From Nymphaea colorata (lineage: Eukaryota; Streptophyta; Magnoliopsida; Nymphaeales; Nymphaeaceae), in contig NC_045148.1 of the NCBI RefSeq assembly GCF_008831285.2, positions 16,842,802-16,906,801 of the forward strand: DNA of 64,000 nucleotides, in the 5' to 3' direction. The notes beneath the pieces were generated by a model, which saw only the letters and a program-made list of their open reading frames with translations, was not told the DNA's origin and ran no database searches. Shown here one piece after another: positions 9,887-19,250 of the stretch (positions are counted from its first letter, which is position 1; each line of letters starts with the position of its first letter). The translations under genes were made by a program, and so were the position numbers.

Positions 9887-11853
9887 ATGGGCAAAGGAGG
9901 AGCAATTCCCATGGTTGGTGGCCGTGGCGGTAACAGCTACTTCGACAACTCTGCGTTTCCAGTATGTAACTAATTGCCCTCTTAAACCATGCACTTGTCA
10001 TGAAATCAATGGCCTGCGAGAGCTTCACCTGCAATTCTTTGTCTGTGTTGTAGACAGGATCACAGGCATAGAAGTTTTGAGATTTTACTACCATGCATGT
10101 TCTGTCAAATCTATCTATCACATTGACTTTTTTATGATTATTTGTCCTGCTTAGAGTGCCAAAAAATCTGGTTATTTGATCTCAAAATTGCCAACCAGCT
10201 TAACCATCTCTGTTTACAGACCCTGCCAACAGCTAATAATCAGAGGATTGTTTCGCTGAGGAAAATCTCACGTCTGAAGTTTTCCATGTGCTTGTCACCA
10301 CTAGTTTTTGAAATAGGCCCATTAACAAATGAGATTAAATAGCAGAAAACGAGCAAATGATTAATTATATATACATCTTGCCAATATTTGTGAAGACTGA
10401 CGATATGGTATGACCAATGTCTTACATTAATCTAATAGAATTCCCTCACGTGTACAGTTGTCAGGAATGTGGCGGATTAATGGGTACCTTTGATTATTCT
10501 GAAATATTTTAGTTATTTTTTTGTATTTTTTCTCCAAAAATAATGTCTTCTTATATTTTTGCTTGATTCAGAACCAATTAAGCTGAACCTGCTGAATCGG
10601 CAGAGGTACCATTAATTTAGTTTAGGGCCTGATTTTCACAACACTGCTTCAATATGTAAATGCAGGAGAGCAGGATTGTAACTGTAAAAGACATGGTAAA
10701 TCAAGTGATTCATGACAAACTCGACATTCCAATTCATATGGGCACGATTCGAATTGCCGACCTAGGCTGCTCGGTTGGACCTAACACATTCTACAGCATC
10801 CAAGCAGTCATTGATGCAGTCTTGATGAAGCTCAACAGATTACCAGGTGATCATGGAGAGACACCAGAATTCCAAGTCTTCTTCAATGATCAGATTGGAA
10901 ACGACTTCAACTTACTGTTCAGCTCCATCCCTTCAGACCCACGTTATTTAGTGGCAGGAGTGCCTGGATCGTTCTATTCGCGACTCTTTCCTCGAGCATC
11001 AATCCACTACGTGAATTCTTCATTGTCTCTCCAGTGGCTCTCCAAGGCCCCGGATGGTGTGGCCAACAAGGGAAGGGTGCACATCTACGGCGGTGGCCAA
11101 GATGTTTTAAATGCTTATTCCTCGCAATTCAGGAGTGATATGGAACAGTTTTTAGGTGCGAGAGCTGAGGAGCTTGTGCCTGGAGGACTCATGGCCCTGC
11201 AATTCTTGTGTCGCCCTCAATGGGTGGCGCCAGATGCAGCACGCCATGACTTGTGGTTTGCTTTTCTCGAGCCCCTCCTGCAGGAATTTGTCTGCGAGGT
11301 ATGTTCTTGGCTAAATCCTTCCGTTTTTCATTTTCACCTTTCGATCCTCACAGATAAGAAAAAACAAATGCTCATGAATGGTTGGCTCTAAATTGGATTT
11401 AAACTCTGAATAATTTGAAGATTCATTTTTGTCGACGTCTAAATCAGAACTCTCCCTTTCCTGGTTTTAAAGGGTAAAGTGAAAGAAGAAGAGCTGGGCT
11501 CGTTCCAGGTGCCAATTTATGCACCAACCCTCGCAGAGTTCAAAGAGGCGGTGGAATTGAACGGCTGCTTCACCATCCACGTTGCGCAGCTTGTCAATAA
11601 AGGGTGGGGGCTGAAAGGAGGAGGGGACGAAGGCAGTGACATTGATCTTCAGCTTCTGGCAAGCGGCATGGGCGAGGCCGCCAGAGCAGTGTTCGAAATC
11701 ATGGTGAACAATCACTTTGGTGGACAGATAGTTGAGGAGCTGTTCCAGAGGCTCCCAAGCAAAATCTACCACCACTTCACGTCTCTTCCTCATATGCCTG
11801 CACCTCCACCAACTGCCTTCTTTGTGTTGCAACGAAAGCCTCATTCTGGCTAG
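9887..11853 (+). CDS. SABATH family carboxyl methyltransferase, 3 exons, 362 aa
   Basis: Predicted SAM-dependent O-methyltransferase acting on a small-molecule carboxylate in the cytosol. Exons: 9887-9961, 10666-11298, 11473-11853; both introns have GT-AG ends and phase 0, and the 362-residue product is normal for SABATH enzymes. The N-terminal SYFDNS matches the family's SYxxNS SAM/substrate motif; IADLGCSVGPNT (55-66, with D57) is the SAM-binding loop; D100 and NDFN (104-107) follow; GSFYSRLFP (126-134) is a family hallmark. In the aromatic/substrate segment the sequence reads SSLSLQW: Trp149 is kept, but the Tyr and Met of salicylate methyltransferases are Leu145 and Gln148, so a salicylate substrate is not expected. 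Overall wording is closest to the loganate/farnesoate-type branch, but the substrate cannot be told from sequence. It is the only intact copy of at least three in the cluster. Confidence 0.93.
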
Positions 11854-12916
11854 CCTCTTTCTTTCCTTCCCCAGCTGTCTGCTCCTTTCTGTCATGAGGT
11901 ACTGTGTCGACTGTTATTTCTCAAATTACGTTGACAGTATGTGATCCATGAAAAGTACTGTGACCGTCAAATGTACAACTACATATTATGTGTACCGTCC
12001 TCATGGAAAATACATATGAAAAATCTATTTAGTAAATGAAATTATCATATGAAATTTGTCTCGTGAATTATCTAGCGGCTTGTTTATGTATAAATTTATG
12101 GTAACAAAGGCAAGGATGCGGTAAGAAAGCAGAGAAGGACTTGAGCAATTAGAAAGCCAAAAAAAATGGTGGAATTCACAAGTAGCAAGGCGACATGCAT
12201 CCAACATATGTGGCCGGATCGAGGCATTCTAACTTATATGCAACTGGTGTTCATTTGTCTTCTCTTGAGAGAAAAAGAGGGACAGAGAGAAGGGGGAAGG
12301 GGAGAGGGAGGAGCAGAAATTTGCTCAAACGTATACCAATAAATAGCCGGTTTGGCTAATGACAACTCCAACACGTTATACAAGAATTCACATTACATTT
12401 TACTAATTATGGGCTGTGGTGGGTCTAAATTAACACAAAAATCAGCAAAACACAAAAGAAAAAAAAAGAATTTGCTGCCTAGGGAGCTTCATTTTTCAAG
12501 GATGTGCAGGTTTCAATGGATGGAGTCTCGGACCATATTTGCTAATGCCTTATAAGAATAAAGATGAATATGACAAAAAGGTTTCACCTGAATCTTCTCC
12601 TGAGGAGCTCTAAGAACTTTAGCTTGCTCTTTACGGAGGGCGCTTTTCAGTCTTTTGGCTTTTGCCACCCGTGTCGGTTTTTACTTTGGTTTGCCTTTTT
12701 GGTGACTTATTAATATATTTTGTCGATGAACATTTTAATAACGATCCAGGGCCTACATGAATATGTATTTGAGGTGTTAGATCCATAAAAAAAATAAGAA
12801 CCGAAGGGAGAGGACAATTTTTTTCTCTAATGGCGTCTGCTTTTTGGGTTCAACTCGCCAATGTGCAGTCTCTCATCTTTTGCTTTTGCAGTTCTTTACA
12901 GTACTTTATGTGCTTT
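11854..12916. other. intergenic
   Basis: 3' flank of the SABATH gene, then sequence without a recognised gene. A GA-rich stretch lies near 12265-12315 (GAGAGAAAAAGAGGGACAGA...). Confidence 0.4.
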
Positions 12917-12922
12917 CCACAA

Positions 12923-13013
12923 GTATTGAGTGGCATGAACCATGCCTCAAGGAGCGAAGTGCGATTGGGCAGTATTGAGTGGCATGAACCATGCCTCGAA
13001 GTGCGATTGGGCA
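12923..13013. repeat. short tandem repeat, two units of about 45 bp
   Basis: The unit AGTATTGAGTGGCATGAACC followed by ATGCCTC...GAAGTGCGATTGGGC occurs twice in a row (about 12923-12972 and 12972-13013). The first unit carries an extra AAGGAGC. It is non-coding. Confidence 0.9.
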
Positions 13014-13059
13014 GTAAGGCTGTGCAAGCAGCCTTCTGGCCACTAAGCCTAGGCACCGA

Positions 13060-13470
13060 GCTAGGCTGCGGTTAGGTACCCTGTACCCGGCCCTACTCAA
13101 GCCCGGATATGGGCCGAGAAAAACGTGACCCGAGCCGGCCCGACTTGTTATTGGTCTTGGTGGGCCCGATAAGCTCGGATTGGGCCCGATAATGGTTTTT
13201 TTTATTTTTTATTAATTTTTTATATATATTTATAATATTTTATTACCATTAATTATTTTTTATGTATTATTTTATATTAAAAATGTGCCACTAGTGCTTT
13301 GTGCAATTGACAAGAGGGCTTTGTTCTGACATGGCGTGGATTTTGGCCTTCTTGCTCCTATAGCGGAAAGATGAAAGAAAATATTTTTTTAATATAATCG
13401 AACCGAGCTCGAGCTCGGGTTTTTTGAGTCGGGCTGGGCCCGGGCCCGAGTTTCCCGATGCCCAAGCTTA
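13060..13470. mobile_element. GC-ended, AT-cored dispersed element (tentative)
   Basis: The left part (13060-13195) is rich in GGCCCGA/CCCGGCC words, the middle (13196-13300) is very AT-rich, and the right part (13395-13465) is GC-rich with GAGCTCGAGCTCGGG and GGGCCCGGGCCCGAG. A second sequence with the same architecture lies at about 48640-48925. This bipartite pattern is familiar from degenerate non-autonomous plant elements, but I cannot assign a superfamily and see no clear target duplication. Confidence 0.45.
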
Positions 13471-13527
13471 CTGGCCATAGACGTTGTCACGATTCGTTAA
13501 GTTTACTTCTTTGGACTACAAATGGTA

Positions 13528-13728
13528 GTAAGCTTGACACTCGAATGAAATGGTATACTGTAGGTTTACCCAAGTCCTGAAGCAAACCAAAAAAGCTTGA
13601 CACTCGAATGAAATGGTATACTGTAGGTTTACCCAAGTCCTGAACCAAACCAAAAACTTAGAAGCGTAAGTGTATAGTATTGGGAAACCAAAAACTTAGA
13701 AGAAGCGTGAGAGTATAGTATTGGGATT
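13528..13728. repeat. two adjacent tandem duplications
   Basis: First, AAGCTTGACACTCGAATGAA plus the following TGGTATACTGTAGGTTTACCCAAGTCCTGAA (split here for length) occurs at about 13530 and again at about 13593. Directly after, an AAACTTAGAAGCG...GTATAGTATTGGG unit occurs twice (about 13656 and 13688). Few differences between units imply recent duplication. Confidence 0.9.
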
Positions 13729-14189
13729 TTATTCAAAGGCAGTTACCCTCAAATAACTTGAATATTCGAAAAAAAAAACGGTGGCATGAACCTTGAAAGT
13801 TTCCTTGAAGAAGAAGAGGTATAAAATGATTTTTGTTGTGGTTGTCTAGTTGGATTACTCATGAATACCGCCACGCGAACACGAATCAAGTGGAAATGGG
13901 GATCTTGTTATTAAGCAGTGTAGATGTTCTAAAATCTATTTAGATATGAACTGGTTCCCACAAGCGCATTTTAAAAATCAAGAGATGCGAGTCTACCACA
14001 TACAGCTCCCCATGTTCCCAGATGTTTGTACCATCGTTTGAGTGTAGATAATACACTTGTGCCTCCAGTCCTGCAGTTTCAAGGTTAGGTCACCCCCTGA
14101 AACTAATAAAAATTCTGTCAGTATTTTGTGTAAAACAATTTAATCAAACCGAAGACACAGTTCCCATGACCCTTTATCTAATAGACTAA

Positions 14190-14594
14190 TGGGGGTGTTT
14201 GATGAGGCTCGAAATTTGGAATTGTGGAATTAAAATTCTCATTTTTGATGGCATGAGAATTGCGTTATCAAACAAAGAATTTTGATTCTGGAATTATAAG
14301 TTCATTTTTGAATCAAAAGTCTGAAATTGTGATTCATTGTGATTCCAAAATTTTAGTATTTTTTCATCTTCCTTTTATAACACATGTCATGATGGTTTTA
14401 ATTCATCAATTTTAGAATTTCAATTCCCGCTTGATCAAACATGTTGCTTTCAATTCTGGAATCAAAATTGCACATTATCAAACCAAAGGGAAACTGGAAC
14501 TGGAATTTTCATTCCAATTCGAGTTGGAGGTGGAATTTTGCTTCTAGAATTTTAATTTTAGAATCAAAATTCAATTCGTCAAACACCTCCGCTG
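14190..14594. mobile_element. MITE-like element with 15-bp inverted ends
   Basis: The left end GGGGGTGTTTGATGA and the right end, which reads GGAGGTGTTTGACGA on the other strand, form imperfect terminal inverted repeats. The interior is made of self-complementary AAATTT/GAATTC words (GGAATTGTGGAATTAAAATT on the left, GAATTTTAATTTTAGAATC on the right), so the whole element can fold back. It has no coding capacity. GGGTGTTTGG-type ends are common in plant hAT-like and related MITEs. A clear target duplication was not seen. Confidence 0.65.
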
Positions 14595-15297
14595 GAAAAA
14601 TTTGGATGGGTATTTCTAGAATGATGGAATTCATTTCCCATGTTTCTGCCTCCCATGGTGCACCACCATTAGGCTGTGCTGGTTGGAGTTCAGGTTTGAG
14701 CCTCTAGAGGCCCTTTGCCTGGATCCAGAACATGACTGAACTGGTGGATCCAATCCCAATCTGACCATTGTGATCGAGGTCCATTTTAATTGACTAGCTA
14801 ACTTTTTTCTTTCACTAGAAGACAAGCTGAAATGCACTGAATCTAAAGGCAGCTCTGCAACATTTTCTCAACTGCCATAAAGGTGGTAACATGAGTCCTG
14901 ATTTGGCTGGTAAAGTTAAGATCAGGAGGAAATCAATGGACATTAAATTGTCGACAACCAATGAAGACAGAAGTTTGGCTTCTTTGAACTTTGAAATTGT
15001 TTATTATGATGGGCCCCAATCTTCACCATCTTTGATGGTGAACTGCTGCCAAACCTTCGCCCATCAGCTTACTGTTAATGGCTGAACATGCTCATGGAAT
15101 TCTAATGTAGATAAACCAACACATGACCAAAGAAGAAAACCAATATTATATATGATCAAAATGTGCCAGAACCACCTCCATTCCTTTTCAAAGGACTCCC
15201 CTGGATGATTTTTCACAACTTAAAGGAAGAGCCCTGCTCCAATCCATGCTTGCCTTGACTGTTGGATGATAAAACTCCCTCTCTCTTTCTCACTCAT
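14595..15297. promoter_or_regulatory. upstream region of PADRE gene 1 with short upstream ATGs
   Basis: Leader and promoter region of the gene at 15298. Two upstream ATGs lie close by: 15246 opens a 7-codon frame ending at 15269, and 15266 opens a 32-codon frame that overlaps the main start and ends at 15364. If the transcript begins upstream of these, they would reduce translation of the main frame. The transcription start is not known. Confidence 0.4.
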
Positions 15298-15795
15298 ATG
15301 GGGAACTCCCTTTCCTGCTCACCAATTCAATTCAATTCTTCACCAAGATCTGTCAAGGTTGTGAATACTGAAGGAAAGGTCGAGGAATACATGCGGCCGG
15401 TCATGGCTGCTGAGCTAATGCTGGAAAACCCTCAGCACTTCCTTTGCGATGCCCGTCACCTTCACGCTGGTCACCGGATTCCGGTGGTGCTAGCGGACCA
15501 AGAGCTCGAGCAACAGCGAGTCTACTTCCTCTTACCCATGGAGATGCTCTACTCTGTCCTGTCCCAGAAAGACATGGAGTCCCTCTCTCTGAAGGTCTCC
15601 CCAGCTACAAGAAGGATTGGCTTCGGGGGCATTTTCCCTATGCTGGGCGAGTCCTGCATATTCCCTTCTCAGTGCAGGTCAAGAAAGAAAGATGCCAACT
15701 TGTTGGCAGCCCCTGTATGCTTAACAAGGCAGAGGTCTTCTCAGCAGTGGAGACCCTCGTTGTATACAATCGTGGAAACTCCAAGAAGGCTCTGA
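15298..15795 (+). CDS. DUF4228/PADRE-domain protein, 165 aa
   Basis: Single-exon gene. The protein begins MGNSLSC: Gly2 and a polar position 6 suit N-myristoylation and Cys7 suits palmitoylation, so membrane anchoring is likely. The body carries the DUF4228 (PF14009, 'PADRE') pattern: a VKVVNTEGKVEEY strand pair, VMAAELMLENPQHFLCDA, an IPVVLADQELEQQRVYFLLP core and an M...VLSQKDMESL helix. The C-terminal part is basic and low in predicted structure, ending WRPSLYTIVETPRRL. PADRE genes are plant-specific and are often induced by pathogens and abiotic stress; the biochemical role is unknown. The ATG at 15298 was chosen because it gives the myristoylation signal and the upstream in-frame codons contain no other ATG. 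A paralogue lies 6.3 kb downstream. Confidence 0.9.
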   Translation: MGNSLSCSPIQFNSSPRSVKVVNTEGKVEEYMRPVMAAELMLENPQHFLCDARHLHAGHRIPVVLADQELEQQRVYFLLPMEMLYSVLSQKDMESLSLKVSPATRRIGFGGIFPMLGESCIFPSQCRSRKKDANLLAAPVCLTRQRSSQQWRPSLYTIVETPRRL

Positions 15796-17620
15796 CAACT
15801 ATATATGGTTACCACCATCCTTGTGATTATCATCAATGCCGCCAGCATCGCCGTCATCATTGCTTGTTTGAGATTGCTCAGGTTCACTAAATTGCTTTCA
15901 TGTAATTGGAAGTGTTCAAATTAAGCTGCTCTCTGCAATAGATCAAAAGCTTAACCCGTCACAATTTTCTGCTTCTACAAATGGCCAATCATGAAAATGG
16001 AATTATGGGCACCCTTGATTTAATCATACTTTAAGAGCTTAGAGGCTGAATATCATAGGTGTGATTCTTAGTCTCTGAATTTCAACGGATTTAAAGTCAT
16101 TTGCTTTCGAAAGAGCTGGTGAAGGAAGAATCACAAGCTACACTTCCTTTGAAGTACTTGTTGTATTAAGAAGCGATATTAGCAAAAACCTATAAGTTCA
16201 AGAACTGAAAGACAAAAGCTAAACCACCGTTGATTGCCAATGCATAAGGTAGAATGAAGACTTCAAGTCTAGATCTTACATCTGATCTAAGATCTTTAAT
16301 TTAGCGATTGATGGATTTTAATGTGTATTTTTTGCCACATTAATAAAAGCTTGTGACATCAAATCTATGGATCTACAGTTCTAAGGTAAGCAAGCAAATA
16401 CATGCCCGATATTAACAAGCTCGATTCAAAGTTCAATCACTGCGCTGCAAACCCTCAACTCTCCCCACATCTCTTTGAGAACACCATCCAGTTTTCCTTC
16501 TTCTAGTTGTTTTTATTGTCCTTTGGGGGTACGTTTGGATTTAGCGCCCTGAGGAATGAAGCCAAATTCGAAATGATAATGAAACCATACCAAATCATCT
16601 GCTGGTTTGACTCGTAATGGGAACAAGTCATAGAGTTGGTTCACCATGTAACCAAATTTAAATGGCTCGATGTGGACATACAAAACTCATACTGGCAGCA
16701 TAAAGTTCGAAACATTCTAATCCCAACTAAGACCTGGTTTTAGAGTCAACACAAGGCCGTTTAATTAGTTCTGATGCTAAAACCAGGTTCCTGACATGAT
16801 TTTTGGCCTTAGTGTTATCAAAAGAGGCCACAACTTTTTCTTTTAGTCTCTAATTAGATAGCAACCAATGATCAAATTACGTCAAAACTTGCACCGCCGG
16901 CGTCCATGTGATCAATCGGCTTGTTGTCAAAAAGTTCTTCGATTCTGCTGCTTCTTGTTGTCTCTCCACTTCCAGTCCGTCTTTTCTTCGACTTTAGCAG
17001 AAGTCCCCCGATCAAAAACAAAACTCTCTCTCTCGCTCTCTCTCTCTCTCTCTGACTGTTCTGCTCACCAAATTTCGGGTACCAAGAAATTTTGAGTGTG
17101 CCTGGTCAATGTTTCTTGAACTCTGCCGGAAAACCATTGATTGGAGAAGCGGCCCAGTTTCAATGAACTTTGAATTTCAACATCCAATCGTCATTAGGAA
17201 TATTTAAAAGAAAGACATGAATTGGAAGCTCTATCACAAAAGTCAGCAGTTTAGTTAGCCTACCAAAACAAACGAACTTTCTCTCCACAGCACCATAACT
17301 AATTTATGTCTTCTTTCCTTCACTCATTCGTCTACTTTGTTTAATTTATGTTATCCGCAGTCATCCACGGATACTGAAGAAAAACGGCGCAATATAAGTT
17401 TGTAAAAGTAATATTAGACGCTGGTTAAGTGAGGACCATTAAGATTTATAAAGTTGTTTACTGGGACTAAGCCACTTTCCCATTGTCAAACAGGGAAAAG
17501 AAAAGAAAGGAAACAGGGTAACTTGCATGTGCAGTGGTGAAACCACATGGTGATTGGTGTGGACAACAATCTCTTTAAAAAAATTTATTTTTAAATGGGC
17601 ATCTTTAAATATTTATCCTC

Positions 17621-17662
<42 letters not shown>

Positions 17663-17880
17663 AATGGAGGGATCAAATCCTTGGTCCAGTAGACCCGATC
17701 CATAACGAGCTGAGGTAAGACATGAAGTCCCAGAAACTGATCAAGTAGTCCCATTGTCTTGGCATTTAATTAAATTTGTTTGTGTTGAATACACCATTCA
17801 AGTGTTCGATCAAATCTTGTAAACAAGGGCATGAGGATTCCATTTGCATACCCATATAGAGTATCGATGGATGGGTAGCT
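15796..17880. other. intergenic with microsatellites
   Basis: No recognised gene. A (TC)n run lies at about 17025-17055 and an (AT)n array at 17624-17659. Small open frames here look like chance. Confidence 0.45.
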
Positions 17881-18215
17881 TTTAGGGATGTCAACACAAA
17901 ATATTTAAATTGAATGTACCATATTATCATATTTGACTTATCTAAAATTCACATATTCAGATTTGAATTTGGATGAAGAAAAAGTTTACACCTTATCTGA
18001 ATTAATTGCAAATTCATCGTTTAATCTCGCTCGAACTGAACTTCTAAATTCATATGTGAACCCAAACCGCATTTTGAAATGCCAAGAATTGACTTTCAAA
18101 ATTTATAGGGATTCAATATTTATTTATTTAAAACCGGATTTGATTCTAAATCTAAACGTATGTCATTTCTCATGTCTGAATCCAATCTGATTTCTTAATC
18201 TGATGTTTTTTTTTT
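17881..18215. repeat. dispersed 'GAATCCAAATT' repeat, copy
   Basis: AT-rich sequence built of words such as TTGAATTTGGATGAAG, CAGATTTGAATT, CCGGATTTGATTCTAAATC and CTGAATCCAATCTGATT. The same vocabulary occurs at about 2900-3020, 5170-5320, 20720-20960 and 46920-47140, suggesting a degenerate dispersed repeat family. The 85-residue frame across it is not a gene. Confidence 0.5.
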
Positions 18216-18912
18216 TTCTGTATCTAGTTTATTTAAAGCAGTTTGGTCGGAATATCCTCATTTAAGCAAGGCATAGCAATGGTGATGATGCATGACCTTC
18301 TCGTGGGCAATACTTTTGTATAAAATGCAAGTCCTAAATTTTCAGAAGGCCTTATTAGGAAAAGGATAAAGGATCATCAGCTCTTGAATATCAAGATATT
18401 ATGAGAACGATGCAAGCCATGATCAGATTATCACCATCGTGGAAAATTCGGACGCTCCTGCTTATGTTGATAAAATTGGACAAACCTGGGCAGGTTAAGT
18501 GTTATCTTCACGTTCAAAAAATCTAGATAGGTTATGATATATAATTTGATGTCATGTATACTTGCTTAAACAACAAATCGCCAAAATTTAGTCTGCTGAG
18601 GTTTTTTTATTAAAGAAATTACCTAAGGATGGAGATAAAAAAAAAAACAAGTAGGTACATTTTCCACTATCTTTAATTAGCCGATCATTTTGTCTTTCAA
18701 AAGCACATGGTAACAGAAGTTGTCATAGACTTTGGACTTCATTCGATTTGACCCCACAAAAAAAAGGTCAGCAAAGTTAATGTGAAGGAGAACATGGCAT
18801 TTGTCAGCACCAGCCACGCAGAAAGAAAAAAAAATTGTGCCTTCTGGCTTTCGTTGGAAAACAACAAATAAATTAGGACATTAGGACAGCTTTTGTTTAG
18901 CAAATTTTTCTC

Positions 18913-18915
<3 letters not shown>

Positions 18916-18950
<35 letters not shown>

Positions 18951-19045
18951 TCTGGTTATCTAAATTTATCCAGCCATTTAATCAATGCCACCATTTAAAG
19001 TAGATGAACTGTTGATAGAAAATTAAAGAAAAAAAATACAAACTA

Positions 19046-19107
<62 letters not shown>

Positions 19108-19250
19108 CATTTAAAGCAAATGTACCGTTAATAGAAAAATAAAGAAAAAAAAGTATAAATTAATATTAGTTAGTTATAGATATATATATAACCATGATTC
19201 GGGTTATCTAAATTCATCCAGCATCTAACCAATGCCACCAGAAAAATAAA
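18916..19250. repeat. (TA)n arrays embedded in a degenerate triplicated unit
   Basis: Two TA arrays (about 18916-18948 and 19053-19104) separate imperfect copies of a unit containing GGTTATCTAAATT.ATCCAGC, AATGCCACC, ATTTAAAG and GAAAAATAAAGAAAAA (starting near 18950, 19105 and 19195). The arrangement suggests expansion through slippage and unequal exchange around the TA arrays. Confidence 0.8.

Noticed and set aside
11467-11895. 142-codon minus-strand frame over SABATH exon 3
   Set aside because: It is the antisense shadow of a conserved exon; the same shadow appears on the broken exon 3 at 4821-5069.
15444-15890. 148-codon open frame overlapping PADRE gene 1 in another frame
   Set aside because: It overlaps the DUF4228 coding sequence, has no domain, and its Pro/Arg/His-rich content is what a shifted frame of the real gene would give.
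16868-17095. 75-codon frame ending in a Ser/Leu repeat
   Set aside because: The end is a translated TC microsatellite, and the rest has no conserved pattern.
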